Below are positions 1 to 8,703 of a DNA stretch of 42,149 nucleotides, piece after piece; position 1 is the first letter of the stretch, and each line of letters begins with the position of its first letter. The stretch comes from Planctomycetota bacterium (GTDB taxonomy: Bacteria > Planctomycetota > Planctomycetia > Planctomycetales > Planctomycetaceae). Both the position numbers and the translations under genes were made by a program. The notes beneath the pieces are model-generated. The model saw nothing but the letters and a program-made list of their open reading frames with translations. It did not search any database and was not told the origin of the DNA. Location of the stretch: contig QWQG01000172.1 in assembly GCA_003670925.1 (NCBI GenBank), positions 1 to 42,149 of the forward strand, written 5' to 3'.

Positions 1-25
1 AAAGTGCGGCCTATGAATTTCTGAA

Positions 26-1027
26 TTACTTCGCATGACTTTTGTAGATCACTTCGTTGGTGTCTGGCAATGATTCACCGCGAACCGTGCGCTGAATTGA
101 TTTCCATGAATATCCATGATTGTCGAGTCGCTTGATTAAATTCACTGCGGTTGTGTTATGGCCATCAGCCCGCGTACCTTGAATTTCCGTCGCCCAGCCA
201 TTTTCGATCGGTGACCAAATGCCAATCGCATAGCCGCCATCTGAACTGAAGTTCCATGATTGGATCTGGCCGAGTTGTGGATTGAAACCGATCAACTGAA
301 TACCCGAGGTGACTGACTGATCATGATGTGTGACCGTGTAAGTGCGTTGCACGAATCTTTTATTTGCCAACCAACTGCAGACTGATTCTGTACTTGAACC
401 TTCCTCTTCGGCGACCCAAGTGCCAATCAGCCACTCCAGATCGGCCATGTTGCGATACGATGATGAAACCTCAATGCGCGTGTCCCGCACAGAGGACATG
501 AGCCACTTACCATCGATTTTCACATGCACCGCAGTGTATCGCGTCGACAGCGGTGTACTTGTATTTCCCTGATCGAGCGTAAAATGGCCGTCTTCGATGG
601 CTGCGCTATCACTCAGAAGACGCAAGCTATCGATCACGATTCCAATCTGATGCCCGGGGTTCGCGGCAAAGAAGGTTGTGTATTCATTCTCAATTGCCGT
701 ACGTCCGGAAAAGACGGATCCCGTTTCTGAAATGTATTCGCCGTCTGCTGTCCAGTGAGCGGCCACTGCTGCAGCGTCACCTTTGTTAAACGCCGCTGCG
801 AATTCTCCTGCCGCCTGCCGGATGGCGGCTAGATCTTCGTTTTCTTCTCCGTTCGCCGCGACTTCCGGTGTCGTCACTGCCGGTACTTTGACTGCTGGCT
901 CGGTCGCCGCTGGTTTTGCCACCACTGCCTTTTTCGCAGGGGGTTTTACTGCGGGAGGTTGAGCGCCAGATTGCCCGACGGAAATTGCCAAAATTATCCC
1001 ACACGCCAAGAAGATCGTTCGTTTCAT
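26..1027 (-). CDS. Secreted two-domain protein: NTF2/SnoaL-like domain plus lipocalin-like C-terminal domain
   Basis: A 333-aa protein with a clear signal peptide: a basic start (MKRTIF), a hydrophobic stretch to about residue 20, and a likely cleavage after SGA. A Pro/Ala/Lys-rich linker (about 23-58) follows, then an NTF2/SnoaL-like domain (about 64-185; 'AFNKGDAAAVAAHW', 'YTAVHVKIDGKWL'), as in the YybH/SgcJ group. Residues 195-330 start with 'LEWLIGTWV' and look like the beta-barrel domain seen in DUF1579-type proteins. This two-domain layout is common in exported planctomycete proteins. No enzymatic function can be assigned, since NTF2 folds also serve as ligand pockets or adaptors. It stands alone on the minus strand behind its own promoter-like site (1181-1209). 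The start is the ATG directly before the signal peptide. Confidence 0.75.
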   Translation of the reverse strand: MKRTIFLACGIILAISVGQSGAQPPAVKPPAKKAVVAKPAATEPAVKVPAVTTPEVAANGEENEDLAAIRQAAGEFAAAFNKGDAAAVAAHWTADGEYISETGSVFSGRTAIENEYTTFFAANPGHQIGIVIDSLRLLSDSAAIEDGHFTLDQGNTSTPLSTRYTAVHVKIDGKWLMSSVRDTRIEVSSSYRNMADLEWLIGTWVAEEEGSSTESVCSWLANKRFVQRTYTVTHHDQSVTSGIQLIGFNPQLGQIQSWNFSSDGGYAIGIWSPIENGWATEIQGTRADGHNTTAVNLIKRLDNHGYSWKSIQRTVRGESLPDTNEVIYKSHAK

Positions 1028-1352
1028 CCGGGTAGCCTCAAAAGCAAGGCGCAGTCAAGCGCAGACGCAGAAATAGAAAGGGGGGGGTCACCGATCGGCC
1101 TGAACTGTGAACACGGCCAAATTAGGTCATAAATCACCCAAAATCGGACTCGATTCACGAAAGTTCTTTACGACTCCGCGATAATACACCTCGCTTGAGA
1201 CGTTTTCAACAAACCGAGGCACTTGACCGAAAGATCGCTACGGAATGCTACCCGTCGGAAGGCATGCCGATCGTGCGCCTCGGCTTGGTAATTTCGGCAA
1301 ATGCCGCCCCGTGAGGTGCGTGCCGCAGTGCATTGTGGTTTAGCGTAGTTCG
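1028..1352. other. Intergenic region with a promoter and a G8 run
   Basis: No credible gene is present. It separates the secreted protein (26-1027) from the 3' end of epmA; both are on the minus strand. It holds a run of eight G (1080-1087) and a sigma70-like promoter pointing left (1181-1209). A small hairpin (arms 1340-1345 and 1351-1356) overlaps the epmA stop but has no T-tract. Confidence 0.6.
1181..1209 (-). promoter_or_regulatory. Sigma70-like promoter for the secreted NTF2-like gene
   Basis: Read on the minus strand, TTGAAA (1209-1204), a 17-nt spacer and TATTAT (1186-1181) form a near-consensus -35/-10 pair. It lies about 150 nt upstream of the start codon at 1027. No other gene reads leftwards from this gap, so the target is clear if the promoter is real. 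Confidence 0.5.
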
Positions 1353-2381
1353 CTAAGCGCGTTCTTCTGGAAATGCTAACACTTCACGAATATGTTCTGA
1401 TTCCGTCGCCACCATCACGAGGCGATCGAATCCAAGGGCAACTCCGGAACATGCAGGCAGGCCAGACTGCATAGCCGCTAGTAATCGAGGTGCACCGGGC
1501 AATTGCTGTGATTTTTCACCGCTCCGTCGTTGATTCTGAACTGCGTCACGGCGACTTAATTCCAGCTCATCTGTGAGTTCTTGGTATCCGTTGCATAATT
1601 CCAAACCTTGTATGTACAGTTCAAAACGCCGCGCCACTGGTGGAGACGTTTTCGACACAACGGCGAGCGCTGCCTGAGCAGGTGGATAGTCGTAGAGAAA
1701 TTCTGGACGAATTCCACCATCATCCGCCATCCCCCCCAATTGAGGCTCAATGGCAAACGCCAGCATGACGTTTAAAATGTCATCGAAATGGTCTTCCCGC
1801 AAATTGCTTGGCAACGGAATATCCAAGCGGCGGGCGTCATCCAAGAGTTGGTGTCCGGAACAATTAAACACATCAATCCCAAACACACGCTGAAATGCGG
1901 TTGCATACGTTGTGTGTTGAAATGTTTTGGAGCTCCAATGATCCGTAACGTTACGACCGGTCACACGAGCGGCCGCCGCCGTTGCCGTTCGCACCAACGA
2001 TTCGGTGACTTCAAGCTGCTCTCGCCAAGTCGAGCCAACACCATACCATTCGATCATCGTGAATTCAGGATTGTGCTGCTTGCCACGTTCCTGCTGTCGG
2101 AACACACGACTGAATTGAAAGATCGACCCAACTCCAGTCGCCAGCAGACGCTTCATATGCGCTTCCGGTGAGGTTTGCAGAAACCATCGCATACCGCGCA
2201 CGTCAATGACAAACGGTTCCAAGCATGCATCAAGGACAATGTCGCGAGAAAGGCACGGTGTCTCGACTTCTAAATAATCACGGTCCCGAAAAAAATCGCG
2301 AATTGCACGTGACATTTCCGCTCGAACATGCAGCATCTGAGTCGCACACGAGGGGCGCCAATCAGCAGACACTGGCGTCAC
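1353..2381 (-). CDS. epmA: EF-P--(R)-beta-lysine ligase EpmA (GenX/PoxA, class II LysRS-like)
   Basis: EpmA is a stand-alone lysyl-tRNA-synthetase-like catalytic domain that attaches (R)-beta-lysine to a lysine of elongation factor P, which eases ribosome stalling at proline runs. The protein is 342 aa (E. coli about 325) and lacks the LysRS anticodon-binding domain. Visible are the EpmA-type N-terminus 'WRPS', 'FLEVETP'-like motif 1 region, motif 2 ('FRQQERG...HNPEFTMIEWY') and motif 3 ('GVALGFDRLVM'). I chose the GTG at 2381. It overlaps the upstream aminotransferase stop as GTGA and has AGGAG 8 nt ahead. A longer in-frame start at 2432 would overlap that gene by 55 nt. A start at the first internal ATG (2336) would lose the conserved WRPS. 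Neither epmB nor efp is in the window, so the exact substrate is inferred. Confidence 0.87.
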   Translation of the reverse strand: MTPVSADWRPSCATQMLHVRAEMSRAIRDFFRDRDYLEVETPCLSRDIVLDACLEPFVIDVRGMRWFLQTSPEAHMKRLLATGVGSIFQFSRVFRQQERGKQHNPEFTMIEWYGVGSTWREQLEVTESLVRTATAAAARVTGRNVTDHWSSKTFQHTTYATAFQRVFGIDVFNCSGHQLLDDARRLDIPLPSNLREDHFDDILNVMLAFAIEPQLGGMADDGGIRPEFLYDYPPAQAALAVVSKTSPPVARRFELYIQGLELCNGYQELTDELELSRRDAVQNQRRSGEKSQQLPGAPRLLAAMQSGLPACSGVALGFDRLVMVATESEHIREVLAFPEERA

Positions 2382-3730
2382 CGCACAGTCTCCTGCGATT
2401 GAGGTTGCTGCGACTGTGTGGCGAGAGCCCAACGAACAGCAGACGCAAGTCGCCGAATACCTTCCTCAATTCCTGCCACATTCTGCACACCAAAACTCAA
2501 TCGCATTTCGCAACGCGGCCGATCCTGCCAGTTGGCGGGATAGCTCAACTCACCAGGCACATACATCACCTTGTCAACTTGGGTTGCGCGGTGAAACAGG
2601 GCACTCGTAAATCCTGTTTCAATATGCCGGGGCAACCGCATCCAAACATACATGCCACCCTGCGGTTTGAACCAAGATACACCGACGAATCCGGCAAATT
2701 CGCGTTCGACCGTCGCCACCATCGCGTCGCGTTTACGGCGATAACTTTCACACACGCTACCGACATGTGCGGCATACTGGCCGGTTTGAATTGCGTGGGC
2801 CACAATATGCTGATTCAAATGTGCCGATCCGAAGTCTTCGTTGCCCTTCAGGTCTGTGACGGCTTTAATCAGACACCGTGGCAAGACGCCCATTCCGACG
2901 CGAATGCCCGGCGAAAAACTCTTTGAAAACGTCTGAGCCAGAATGACCGTTTCCCGCGTCGTGTCGAGCGACCAGATGCTCGGGATCGCTTCGCCGTCAT
3001 AGCGAAGTTCACGATACGCGCAGTCTTCAAGCAAGAAAATGCGGCGATCCGCTGAACGCTCCTGCACAATCTTGAGAAGTTCGGGCCGCCGTGCTGCCGA
3101 GATACTTACGCCCGACGGATTGTCGAAGTCGCTGACCACGTAAACTAGTTTCACCCGGTCCAGCTTGCCCGCTGCTTCAATCTGTGCAAAAGCGGCAGCC
3201 AGTGCATCCGGTCGCATCCCGTTCGCGTCTGCGATCACCGGGACAATTTCTGCGCCGGCAGCCTGAAGCACATCGATGTACACAAAATAGGTCGGCGCAG
3301 CGACAAGGCAGATGTCACCAGGATTGAATAATGCTTGCGTCACGAGTGACAAGAGTTGCTGGGATCCGGTCGTCATGACAAGGTGTGAGAGTGGCAGATC
3401 CTGCAGCTCATCAGTCCGTTGCTCCAGTCTGGCCAGATTTATCCGAAACAACCGTCGAAGTAACTCTGGGCCGGGTGTGATCCCGTACTGCAGCAAGCGC
3501 CGGCCTGCATGGGAGTCCGACAACAAGTCGGCAACCGCCTCACGCACGATTCCCACGGGCAGAGACTCTTCGTCAACCAGCCCAGCGGCGAGCGAAATGC
3601 AGTCGGCGTTTTCAACAGCCTGCTGCATGAGGAAACCAATGGCCTGATCTGCCGACCGCCGTGCGTGCTCGCTAAGAGACGCCTGATCGCCTGCATAAAC
3701 TTGAGCGCCGCGCTGAAATCGCGAATTCAT
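2378..3730 (-). CDS. PLP-dependent aminotransferase, class I/II (LysN/MocR-type catalytic domain)
   Basis: A 450-aa fold-type I aminotransferase without the GntR helix-turn-helix of true MocR regulators. Visible PLP-site elements, numbered from the chosen ATG at 3730, are 'TGSQQLL' (phosphate-binding turn), N204 in 'DFDNPSG', D236 in 'EDCAYRELRY', and the Schiff-base lysine K270 in 'TFSKSFSPGIRVG'. The same segment carries a phosphate-binding arginine. The relatives I know are 2-aminoadipate or other amino/keto-acid transaminases; the substrate cannot be read from sequence. It begins 7 nt after the Lys/Pro-tailed protein and ends in a GTGA overlap with epmA, so the three genes probably form one transcript. 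A longer in-frame start (3781) overlaps the upstream gene and adds no conserved sequence. Confidence 0.82.
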   Translation of the reverse strand: MNSRFQRGAQVYAGDQASLSEHARRSADQAIGFLMQQAVENADCISLAAGLVDEESLPVGIVREAVADLLSDSHAGRRLLQYGITPGPELLRRLFRINLARLEQRTDELQDLPLSHLVMTTGSQQLLSLVTQALFNPGDICLVAAPTYFVYIDVLQAAGAEIVPVIADANGMRPDALAAAFAQIEAAGKLDRVKLVYVVSDFDNPSGVSISAARRPELLKIVQERSADRRIFLLEDCAYRELRYDGEAIPSIWSLDTTRETVILAQTFSKSFSPGIRVGMGVLPRCLIKAVTDLKGNEDFGSAHLNQHIVAHAIQTGQYAAHVGSVCESYRRKRDAMVATVEREFAGFVGVSWFKPQGGMYVWMRLPRHIETGFTSALFHRATQVDKVMYVPGELSYPANWQDRPRCEMRLSFGVQNVAGIEEGIRRLASAVRWALATQSQQPQSQETVR

Positions 3731-3737
3731 GTGAGGT

Positions 3738-4319
3738 CTATTCTCTGGGGCGTGACAACAGTTCCTGAAACTCCAGAGCAAACTGTTCGTCGTTCGAAAG
3801 ACAGCGGTTGTTCATGGCTAAAATCTTGCGAATCCGACCCACGGTTAATTTTGCTGGGCCCGTCAAACGGAGCACCAAGTCATCGGGGTTGAAATGTTCC
3901 AGATCTCGAATCGAATGAATCCCAAGGAACATGAACGCTTCGCGCGCCTGAATGTCGTTTTGAAACACCACGTCCAGCGGTGCGTCAATCGGAATGCGGG
4001 AACGTCCAAGTTTTCGAGATGGATTGTCTTCGTGAATGCCTGAAGAAATGGTTGCTTTTCGAACACCTTTCTTGCGTTGCGCCAGTTCGAGTTCCGGAAC
4101 TGGAATCGGAACCGGCTTTCGAGCAACTGTCACAGGTTTTCGGGCGACCATCAACGGTTTCCGAGCAATGGGAGCCTTTTGGGGGGCAAGTTTCTTTGGA
4201 ACAGGCTTCTTTTTCGCCACGGTCTTTGGGGATTTTTGTGCTACTTTCGCCACGCGGGAGGCTGCTTTCGCTGGCTTTACAGGCTTGGCCGCTTTTTTGA
4301 CTACCTTTTTCTTTGCCAT
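3738..4319 (-). CDS. Histone-H1-like Lys/Ala/Pro tail fused to an alphaCTD-like helix-hairpin-helix domain
   Basis: A 193-aa protein in two parts. Residues 1 to about 85 are a strongly basic Lys/Ala/Pro tail with three spaced 'ARKP' units ('ARKPLMV', 'ARKPVTV', 'ARKPVPI'), resembling bacterial H1/Hc-like tails. The rest (about 110-185) has the pattern 'AREAFMFLGIHSIRDLEHFNPDDLV' followed by a second helix ending 'VGRIRKIL'. This resembles the paired helix-hairpin-helix of the RNA polymerase alpha C-terminal domain. The likely role is DNA binding in the nucleoid, inferred from composition and fold pattern only. The start at ATG 4319 has AGGA about 9 nt ahead; a longer frame to 4355 has no better signal. 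It is the first gene of the aminotransferase-epmA cluster. Confidence 0.62.
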   Translation of the reverse strand: MAKKKVVKKAAKPVKPAKAASRVAKVAQKSPKTVAKKKPVPKKLAPQKAPIARKPLMVARKPVTVARKPVPIPVPELELAQRKKGVRKATISSGIHEDNPSRKLGRSRIPIDAPLDVVFQNDIQAREAFMFLGIHSIRDLEHFNPDDLVLRLTGPAKLTVGRIRKILAMNNRCLSNDEQFALEFQELLSRPRE

Positions 4320-4439
4320 GGGTCCAGTTCCTTTTCCGCTGTGCAAGCTCAACAATCGTCGAATCCCGACGAAGTCTCATGCCCCGCAAACGGTATTCTC
4401 GATCTCAATTCCACTATCATAGCGGCTGAGGGCCTTGAC

Positions 4440-5063
4440 TTACCCTAACAGACCCGGTTGTTCCTCAAAAAAGAAGCGAAGGATATCTTGTTCCTCCTCA
4501 GTGAGCAGTCCAGTGGAGCCTAGAATGACGTCACCAGAGGCTCTCCAACATCCGACAACGTTCAACAATTCTGCCATCGGGTCCAACGCTTCGGTTGCTG
4601 GAAATGCTGCTGATACGGGGGGCTGATCGTCTATTTTTTTTCCCAGTCGTACCAATTCGCTTGCCATTTTTTGATCCTGCGTCAGTTGCAACACACGCAC
4701 TTTTGATGTCAACCAATGATCACGGGCTGTGGTCATCAATTTGGGGCCATTCCAGACACTACACAGGGCCGAACATGTCGTTAACTCTCCCATCTTCGCC
4801 AGAGCCTCACACGCCGCATGGATTACGCCGTGGTCAAATGGCGTCAGTGATTTATCAATTTCCTGGAGATGTCCCCAGGTCAGCAGGAGGCATTCCAGTT
4901 GAATCTGGGGGGCTGTTCCATGAAGAAGCGGATAGACATCCAAAAATCCACCGGGCTGAGCAATCGGATGCTGTTCACCCAGAGAATCTCGCAACATGCA
5001 ATCCATTGTCAGGACAAACGCCGTTCGGAAGGCGGCGTAATGAATTTCATTAGTAAGCTCCAT
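4440..5063 (-). CDS. Hypothetical protein, helical, cytoplasmic
   Basis: I do not recognise this family. From ATG 5063 it is 207 aa; the frame stays open to a TTG at 5135 (231 aa), so the start is uncertain. It has no signal peptide or membrane segment. It appears mostly helical and acidic, with short Leu-rich stretches ('ECLLLTWGHL', 'AELLNVVGCW') and a very acidic C-terminus ('LLTEEEQDILRFFFEEQ'). It lies in a minus-strand row between the 540-aa hypothetical (5213-6835) and the histone-tail-like gene. There is no contextual clue beyond co-orientation. Open across the full length with no competing gene opposite, it is probably a real, lineage-restricted protein. Confidence 0.5.
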   Translation of the reverse strand: MELTNEIHYAAFRTAFVLTMDCMLRDSLGEQHPIAQPGGFLDVYPLLHGTAPQIQLECLLLTWGHLQEIDKSLTPFDHGVIHAACEALAKMGELTTCSALCSVWNGPKLMTTARDHWLTSKVRVLQLTQDQKMASELVRLGKKIDDQPPVSAAFPATEALDPMAELLNVVGCWRASGDVILGSTGLLTEEEQDILRFFFEEQPGLLG

Positions 5064-5158
5064 TGAGGTGTCCGATGTGCTAAAGGATCGCGGCAGAAGA
5101 AGCGTTGATCCTGACACAAAATCAAGCAGACTCAAGCCGCATTTCCGCTAAATTGAAC

Positions 5159-5183
5159 CGTTGCATGTAACCGAAATGCAACG
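5159..5183 (-). terminator. Candidate terminator hairpin after the 540-aa gene
   Basis: A perfect 8-bp stem (CGTTGCAT / ATGCAACG, 5159-5166 and 5176-5183) with a 9-nt loop sits about 30 nt past the stop of the gene ending at 5213. Only a weak T-rich stretch follows on the minus strand, so termination is uncertain. Confidence 0.35.
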
Positions 5184-5212
5184 AATCCGAGCAATCCATT
5201 TGGATTTTCCCC

Positions 5213-6835
5213 TCAGGACTCGCGCTCGTTTGGCACGACAATCACCTGCCACTCGGTTTGCTTCTGCACGATCGAACGCGATTCTTTGGTATCAACAAAC
5301 ACCACTACTGCCGCCGGCGGCAACTTGTGCAACTGTATATTACCCACGAGTCGCCATTCACGCTCATCCTCTGTCCAGCCATCACCCGACCCGACATTCT
5401 GAAAAAATGGACGTGCACCTTCAGGCGTCGTCTGCCATGTTTCTTCGTTGCCATATTCAACCGGACGGGCACCCGCAAGCGCCAGCAGATCACGGCGAAT
5501 ACCGATGCCCCATGGTTCAAAGTCATAACGTCGACGATGTTTTCGATATGCCCTTCGACGGCGAAAATCATGCAGCGGAACCTCAGTAAATGAGACCACT
5601 TCGAAGCCGCCACGGATTGTTTCTGACGAGGCCCATAAATGTCCCTCAGTGACGATTCGCAACAGTGTTGCAAGTACGGATCGATCAGACGAACGGCACT
5701 TTAAAATGAGTTCGTCATGGAATTCCTGTTCATCCTGATGAGGCCACGGACCGACTGTCGAGCGAGTCCAGTGCAGAAGCCACGCATCCGGATCCGTTAA
5801 CAGCGTTGAAACCGCCGATGAGTCCTCCGCAGTGGGTGTGCAACCTAGTGTGCCACCTGATGCCTGACCGTCCTTGATGCTGCTCGGGAAATGATTGTGA
5901 GGAGTAACCTCAATGCTTGAGGATTTAAGGAGCCACGGAATCAAGCAGTCATGCGTTTCCAGTTCAATCGCAGGTATCTGTCCGTCCGCATCAGATGCCA
6001 GCATCACAAGCGAATTGCACCTTTCCGAATCCTGTACATGCTGCATCAGCAATGCTTGTACCGCGCCGCCACGCCGGGCACGCAGCACTTGCAAACGCTC
6101 GCCCGCCGCGAACAAAATTCGATCAGCAATTGGCTGCTTGCTCCATTGCCGTATCTGGCCGGGAAGTGCGTCTGACTTCGCAGAATTGTCGGGCAGCGTT
6201 ATTCGAGGCGAAACAAAGACAGACCAGTGCGTTCCAGCAGCGTAGCCTTCGACGGCCGGGGGGTGCGAGACCATATCCTCTTCAGGGATGGCTGATGAGT
6301 CCCTCACCACACAATTTCCCGTTTCAGCCAGCCATGCGACAATGTCAGCGTCCGTGCCGGGTAGATCCCGCGCGTCCACTTGAAATTCCAGCAAAGATCG
6401 TCCAAAAATCTCGGCCGCGCGACGCACAAATCGGTGTGCTGCAGTGCCTGTAACAGCACACAAAATATCGGATGTCGGATGACTGCGCAGTGTCGCCGTA
6501 CGAAGGAGATCGAACCACCACGATTCTTCATCCAAGCGTTGCTTCAACCTTGAGGAAATAAGGGAAACTCTGTGCCCCCCCGGAATTCCTTGCGGCCAGA
6601 AGAACAAGCGTGGGGCCAGCCAGCGGAGCGAACAATCTGCTGATAACCAAGGTAATCCGAGTGACACTGTCGGCCCGACCGAACCGCGGCTAAATTTGGC
6701 GTTCGACTGCAGGTCTTTATCGAAGAGCAACCAGCGCCAGTGGTCTGACTCTGGAATACCTTCACTCAGACGCTGAAATCGCAAGATGGCCGCTGCGAAC
6801 GCCCTTAAGTTCTCAGTATTCGGCAGGTCGATCAT
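5213..6835 (-). CDS. Hypothetical 540-aa protein with an AbiGi/DUF2971-like C-terminal motif
   Basis: I cannot name this family with confidence. The protein is soluble, with no signal peptide or membrane segment, and is Trp/Arg-rich. The C-terminal third contains 'VVSFTEVPLHDF', then an Arg/Tyr-rich stretch, 'FEPWGIGI' and 'GARPVEYG'. This spacing (FTE-x-PL ... GIG ... PV-x-Y) is reminiscent of DUF2971 and AbiGi-type proteins. The match is by eye and weak. ATG 6835 was chosen because GGAG lies about 8 nt ahead (CGGAGTGAGCACG); the frame also extends to a TTG abutting the plsY stop. The gene is 18 nt downstream of plsY and is probably the last gene of that transcript. Confidence 0.6.
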   Translation of the reverse strand: MIDLPNTENLRAFAAAILRFQRLSEGIPESDHWRWLLFDKDLQSNAKFSRGSVGPTVSLGLPWLSADCSLRWLAPRLFFWPQGIPGGHRVSLISSRLKQRLDEESWWFDLLRTATLRSHPTSDILCAVTGTAAHRFVRRAAEIFGRSLLEFQVDARDLPGTDADIVAWLAETGNCVVRDSSAIPEEDMVSHPPAVEGYAAGTHWSVFVSPRITLPDNSAKSDALPGQIRQWSKQPIADRILFAAGERLQVLRARRGGAVQALLMQHVQDSERCNSLVMLASDADGQIPAIELETHDCLIPWLLKSSSIEVTPHNHFPSSIKDGQASGGTLGCTPTAEDSSAVSTLLTDPDAWLLHWTRSTVGPWPHQDEQEFHDELILKCRSSDRSVLATLLRIVTEGHLWASSETIRGGFEVVSFTEVPLHDFRRRRAYRKHRRRYDFEPWGIGIRRDLLALAGARPVEYGNEETWQTTPEGARPFFQNVGSGDGWTEDEREWRLVGNIQLHKLPPAAVVVFVDTKESRSIVQKQTEWQVIVVPNERES

Positions 6836-6853
6836 CGTGCTCACTCCGCACAA

Positions 6854-7510
6854 TCAGGTTTTTTTCTCGATTTCCGATCCCACTTTCATCTTCTGTTCGT
6901 CGCCACGCAGCATCCGAAGAATGTTGGATCGATGCTTCCACACAATTAACGCAGGAACCATCGTAGAAAACAGTGTCAACGGCAGTTGGCCAATCAAAAA
7001 CACGTCTTGCCCCATGAATGTCAACTGCGTTATCGCAAAGCAGATGACCGACACAATCGAAGCGAGTCCGACGATTCTTAACGTGCCAAACACAATCAGA
7101 AACGTTGCTAATGCAACTCCGGATGCGAGCGGTGCGATGACTAAGATGACGCCCAATGCCGTGGCAACCCCTTTTCCGCCACGCAGTTTCAACCATATCG
7201 GGTACATGTGGCCGACGATACAGCTGATACCCGCCAGAATCGCCCCCAGATTCACTAGCTCCTCACTGCCCCGCCCCTGCAGACAAACTTTGGTGGCAAG
7301 AGTCGGCAACAGTCCCTTAATGGCGTCCAAAAAGAGCACAACGAAGCCCCACTTCCAGCCCAATAATCTAGCAACATTGGTCGCGCCGATGTTGCCGCTG
7401 CCGTGTTTCCGAATATCATCTTTGAGGAGCACGCGGCCCAAGAGATACCCAAACGGAATTCCACCCACAAGGAATGCAATCACACAGAACGCACTAATCA
7501 CAAAATCCAT
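6854..7510 (-). CDS. plsY: Glycerol-3-phosphate acyltransferase PlsY
   Basis: PlsY transfers an acyl group from acyl-phosphate to sn-glycerol 3-phosphate in the membrane, the first step of phospholipid synthesis. The 218-aa protein shows the family motifs in order: 'GSGNIGATN' (G3P/acyl-phosphate site), 'GHMYPIWLKLRGGKGVAT' with the catalytic-loop glycines, and 'KHRSNILRMLRGDE' near the C-terminus. It has five or so hydrophobic helices. ATG 7510 was preferred to the longer frame start at 7528 because it matches the usual hydrophobic N-terminus. The partner gene plsX is not in the window. Neighbours are an M19 dipeptidase upstream (about 115 nt gap) and the 540-aa hypothetical downstream. Confidence 0.95.
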   Translation of the reverse strand: MDFVISAFCVIAFLVGGIPFGYLLGRVLLKDDIRKHGSGNIGATNVARLLGWKWGFVVLFLDAIKGLLPTLATKVCLQGRGSEELVNLGAILAGISCIVGHMYPIWLKLRGGKGVATALGVILVIAPLASGVALATFLIVFGTLRIVGLASIVSVICFAITQLTFMGQDVFLIGQLPLTLFSTMVPALIVWKHRSNILRMLRGDEQKMKVGSEIEKKT

Positions 7511-7626
7511 CTGCCGCCTGCCTGACACTCAAACATTCGTCTCCTCCGCCTTTCAGCAAGTCGGAGTATATCGTTCCGTCGCGTTTGCACGATTGCGACG
7601 CGTGCACCCCGCGGAAAGAGTGGCTG

Positions 7627-8688
7627 CTACTCCGGCAGCACTTCGGAAAAAAATCGTCGCCAATTCCCATGCATGATGCCCGCAATATCCGCCTCCACGT
7701 AACCCCGCTTGCGAAGCAGATCGGGAATTCGTTGCAGGTCGGAAATGCGGTCGAGATCTGACGGCGTTTGCTCCACTCCAAAGCCACCATCTAGATCGCT
7801 GCCGATTCCAACATGTCGAGTGTTGCCTGCCAATTGACACACGATGTCGATGTTCTCCGCGACGCGGTCCATGGTCACCGTCACTTCGCTAACATGACGT
7901 ACGTAACCTGGCTGCAACATGATCACATCAAGCGCCATCCCGATCACTCCGTTGCGTTCAATCACGGCTTTATACTGTTCATCCGAAAACTGTCGCTGCC
8001 ACGGTGCCAGCCTCCGAGAATTCTGATGACTCGCATGGATCCGACCATCGAATCGATCTAGTACCTGCCAGAATGCCACGTCCGACAGATGTGTCATATC
8101 GACGGTGATCCCCAACTCGCTGATCCGCTTCAGTAACGGAATCGCATCGATCGCGAGCCCCACTTCCGACAACGTCCCGCCTCCATATCGGTTTGCCCCA
8201 TAATGCGTCAAGCCGATGGCCCGCAGGCCATGCTCGTGGAATTCATCGACTGTGTCCGGCACCAACAACGGGTCAGCCCCTTCCATCGTCTGGATGAAGC
8301 CCAATGGTGTGATGTCCGGATTTGTCGCATAGTTCTGAAAATGTTGCTCGAGGTCCGAACGGGTGCGAATCGCACACAGATATCCGGTACGTTCCATCGC
8401 CCGGTGCCAAGCCAGATGGGCATGTGCCATCGCGTAGCAGGTGGCGGGCGAAGTCCAACCAAAGCTATGATTGATTTCACGTTCCTGTCTTGCCAGTAGC
8501 GTCGACAGGCATACACCAATTTCACCGCGCCGCAATTCGGGAAAGCTGAGCGTGCAGCCAGCGCGGCCTGGGTCTTTCATGCCCAACGCCCTTTCCTGGG
8601 CTCGCAATTCGGAGACATCACACCGCAGGTCGCGATTCCAGTCCACGCCATTCAGGGCAAGGTCGAGATGCGCGTCAAAAATGAGCAT
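7627..8688 (-). CDS. Membrane-dipeptidase-family (M19) metallopeptidase
   Basis: A 353-aa member of peptidase family M19 (renal dipeptidase), zinc hydrolases acting on dipeptides, often with D-residues at P1'. The expected metal ligands are visible: H7 and D9 in 'DAHLDL', the bridging E136 in 'TMEGADP', H200 in 'VDMTHLS', and H221 in 'ASHQNSR'. The acidic 'GSDLDGGFG' loop is at about 296-304. There is no signal peptide, so it is probably cytoplasmic. It follows the metallophosphoesterase by 15 nt and lies downstream of murE-murF. Recycling of D-amino-acid dipeptides from cell-wall turnover is therefore plausible but inferred. Confidence 0.88.
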   Translation of the reverse strand: MLIFDAHLDLALNGVDWNRDLRCDVSELRAQERALGMKDPGRAGCTLSFPELRRGEIGVCLSTLLARQEREINHSFGWTSPATCYAMAHAHLAWHRAMERTGYLCAIRTRSDLEQHFQNYATNPDITPLGFIQTMEGADPLLVPDTVDEFHEHGLRAIGLTHYGANRYGGGTLSEVGLAIDAIPLLKRISELGITVDMTHLSDVAFWQVLDRFDGRIHASHQNSRRLAPWQRQFSDEQYKAVIERNGVIGMALDVIMLQPGYVRHVSEVTVTMDRVAENIDIVCQLAGNTRHVGIGSDLDGGFGVEQTPSDLDRISDLQRIPDLLRKRGYVEADIAGIMHGNWRRFFSEVLPE

Positions 8689-8703
8689 TAAATTCTCCGG
8701 AAA

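Noticed and set aside
4036-4448. Two plus-strand frames opposite the Lys/Pro-tailed protein
   Set aside because: They mirror low-complexity AAG/GCC codons (Phe/Gly/Ala runs) and have no start signals.
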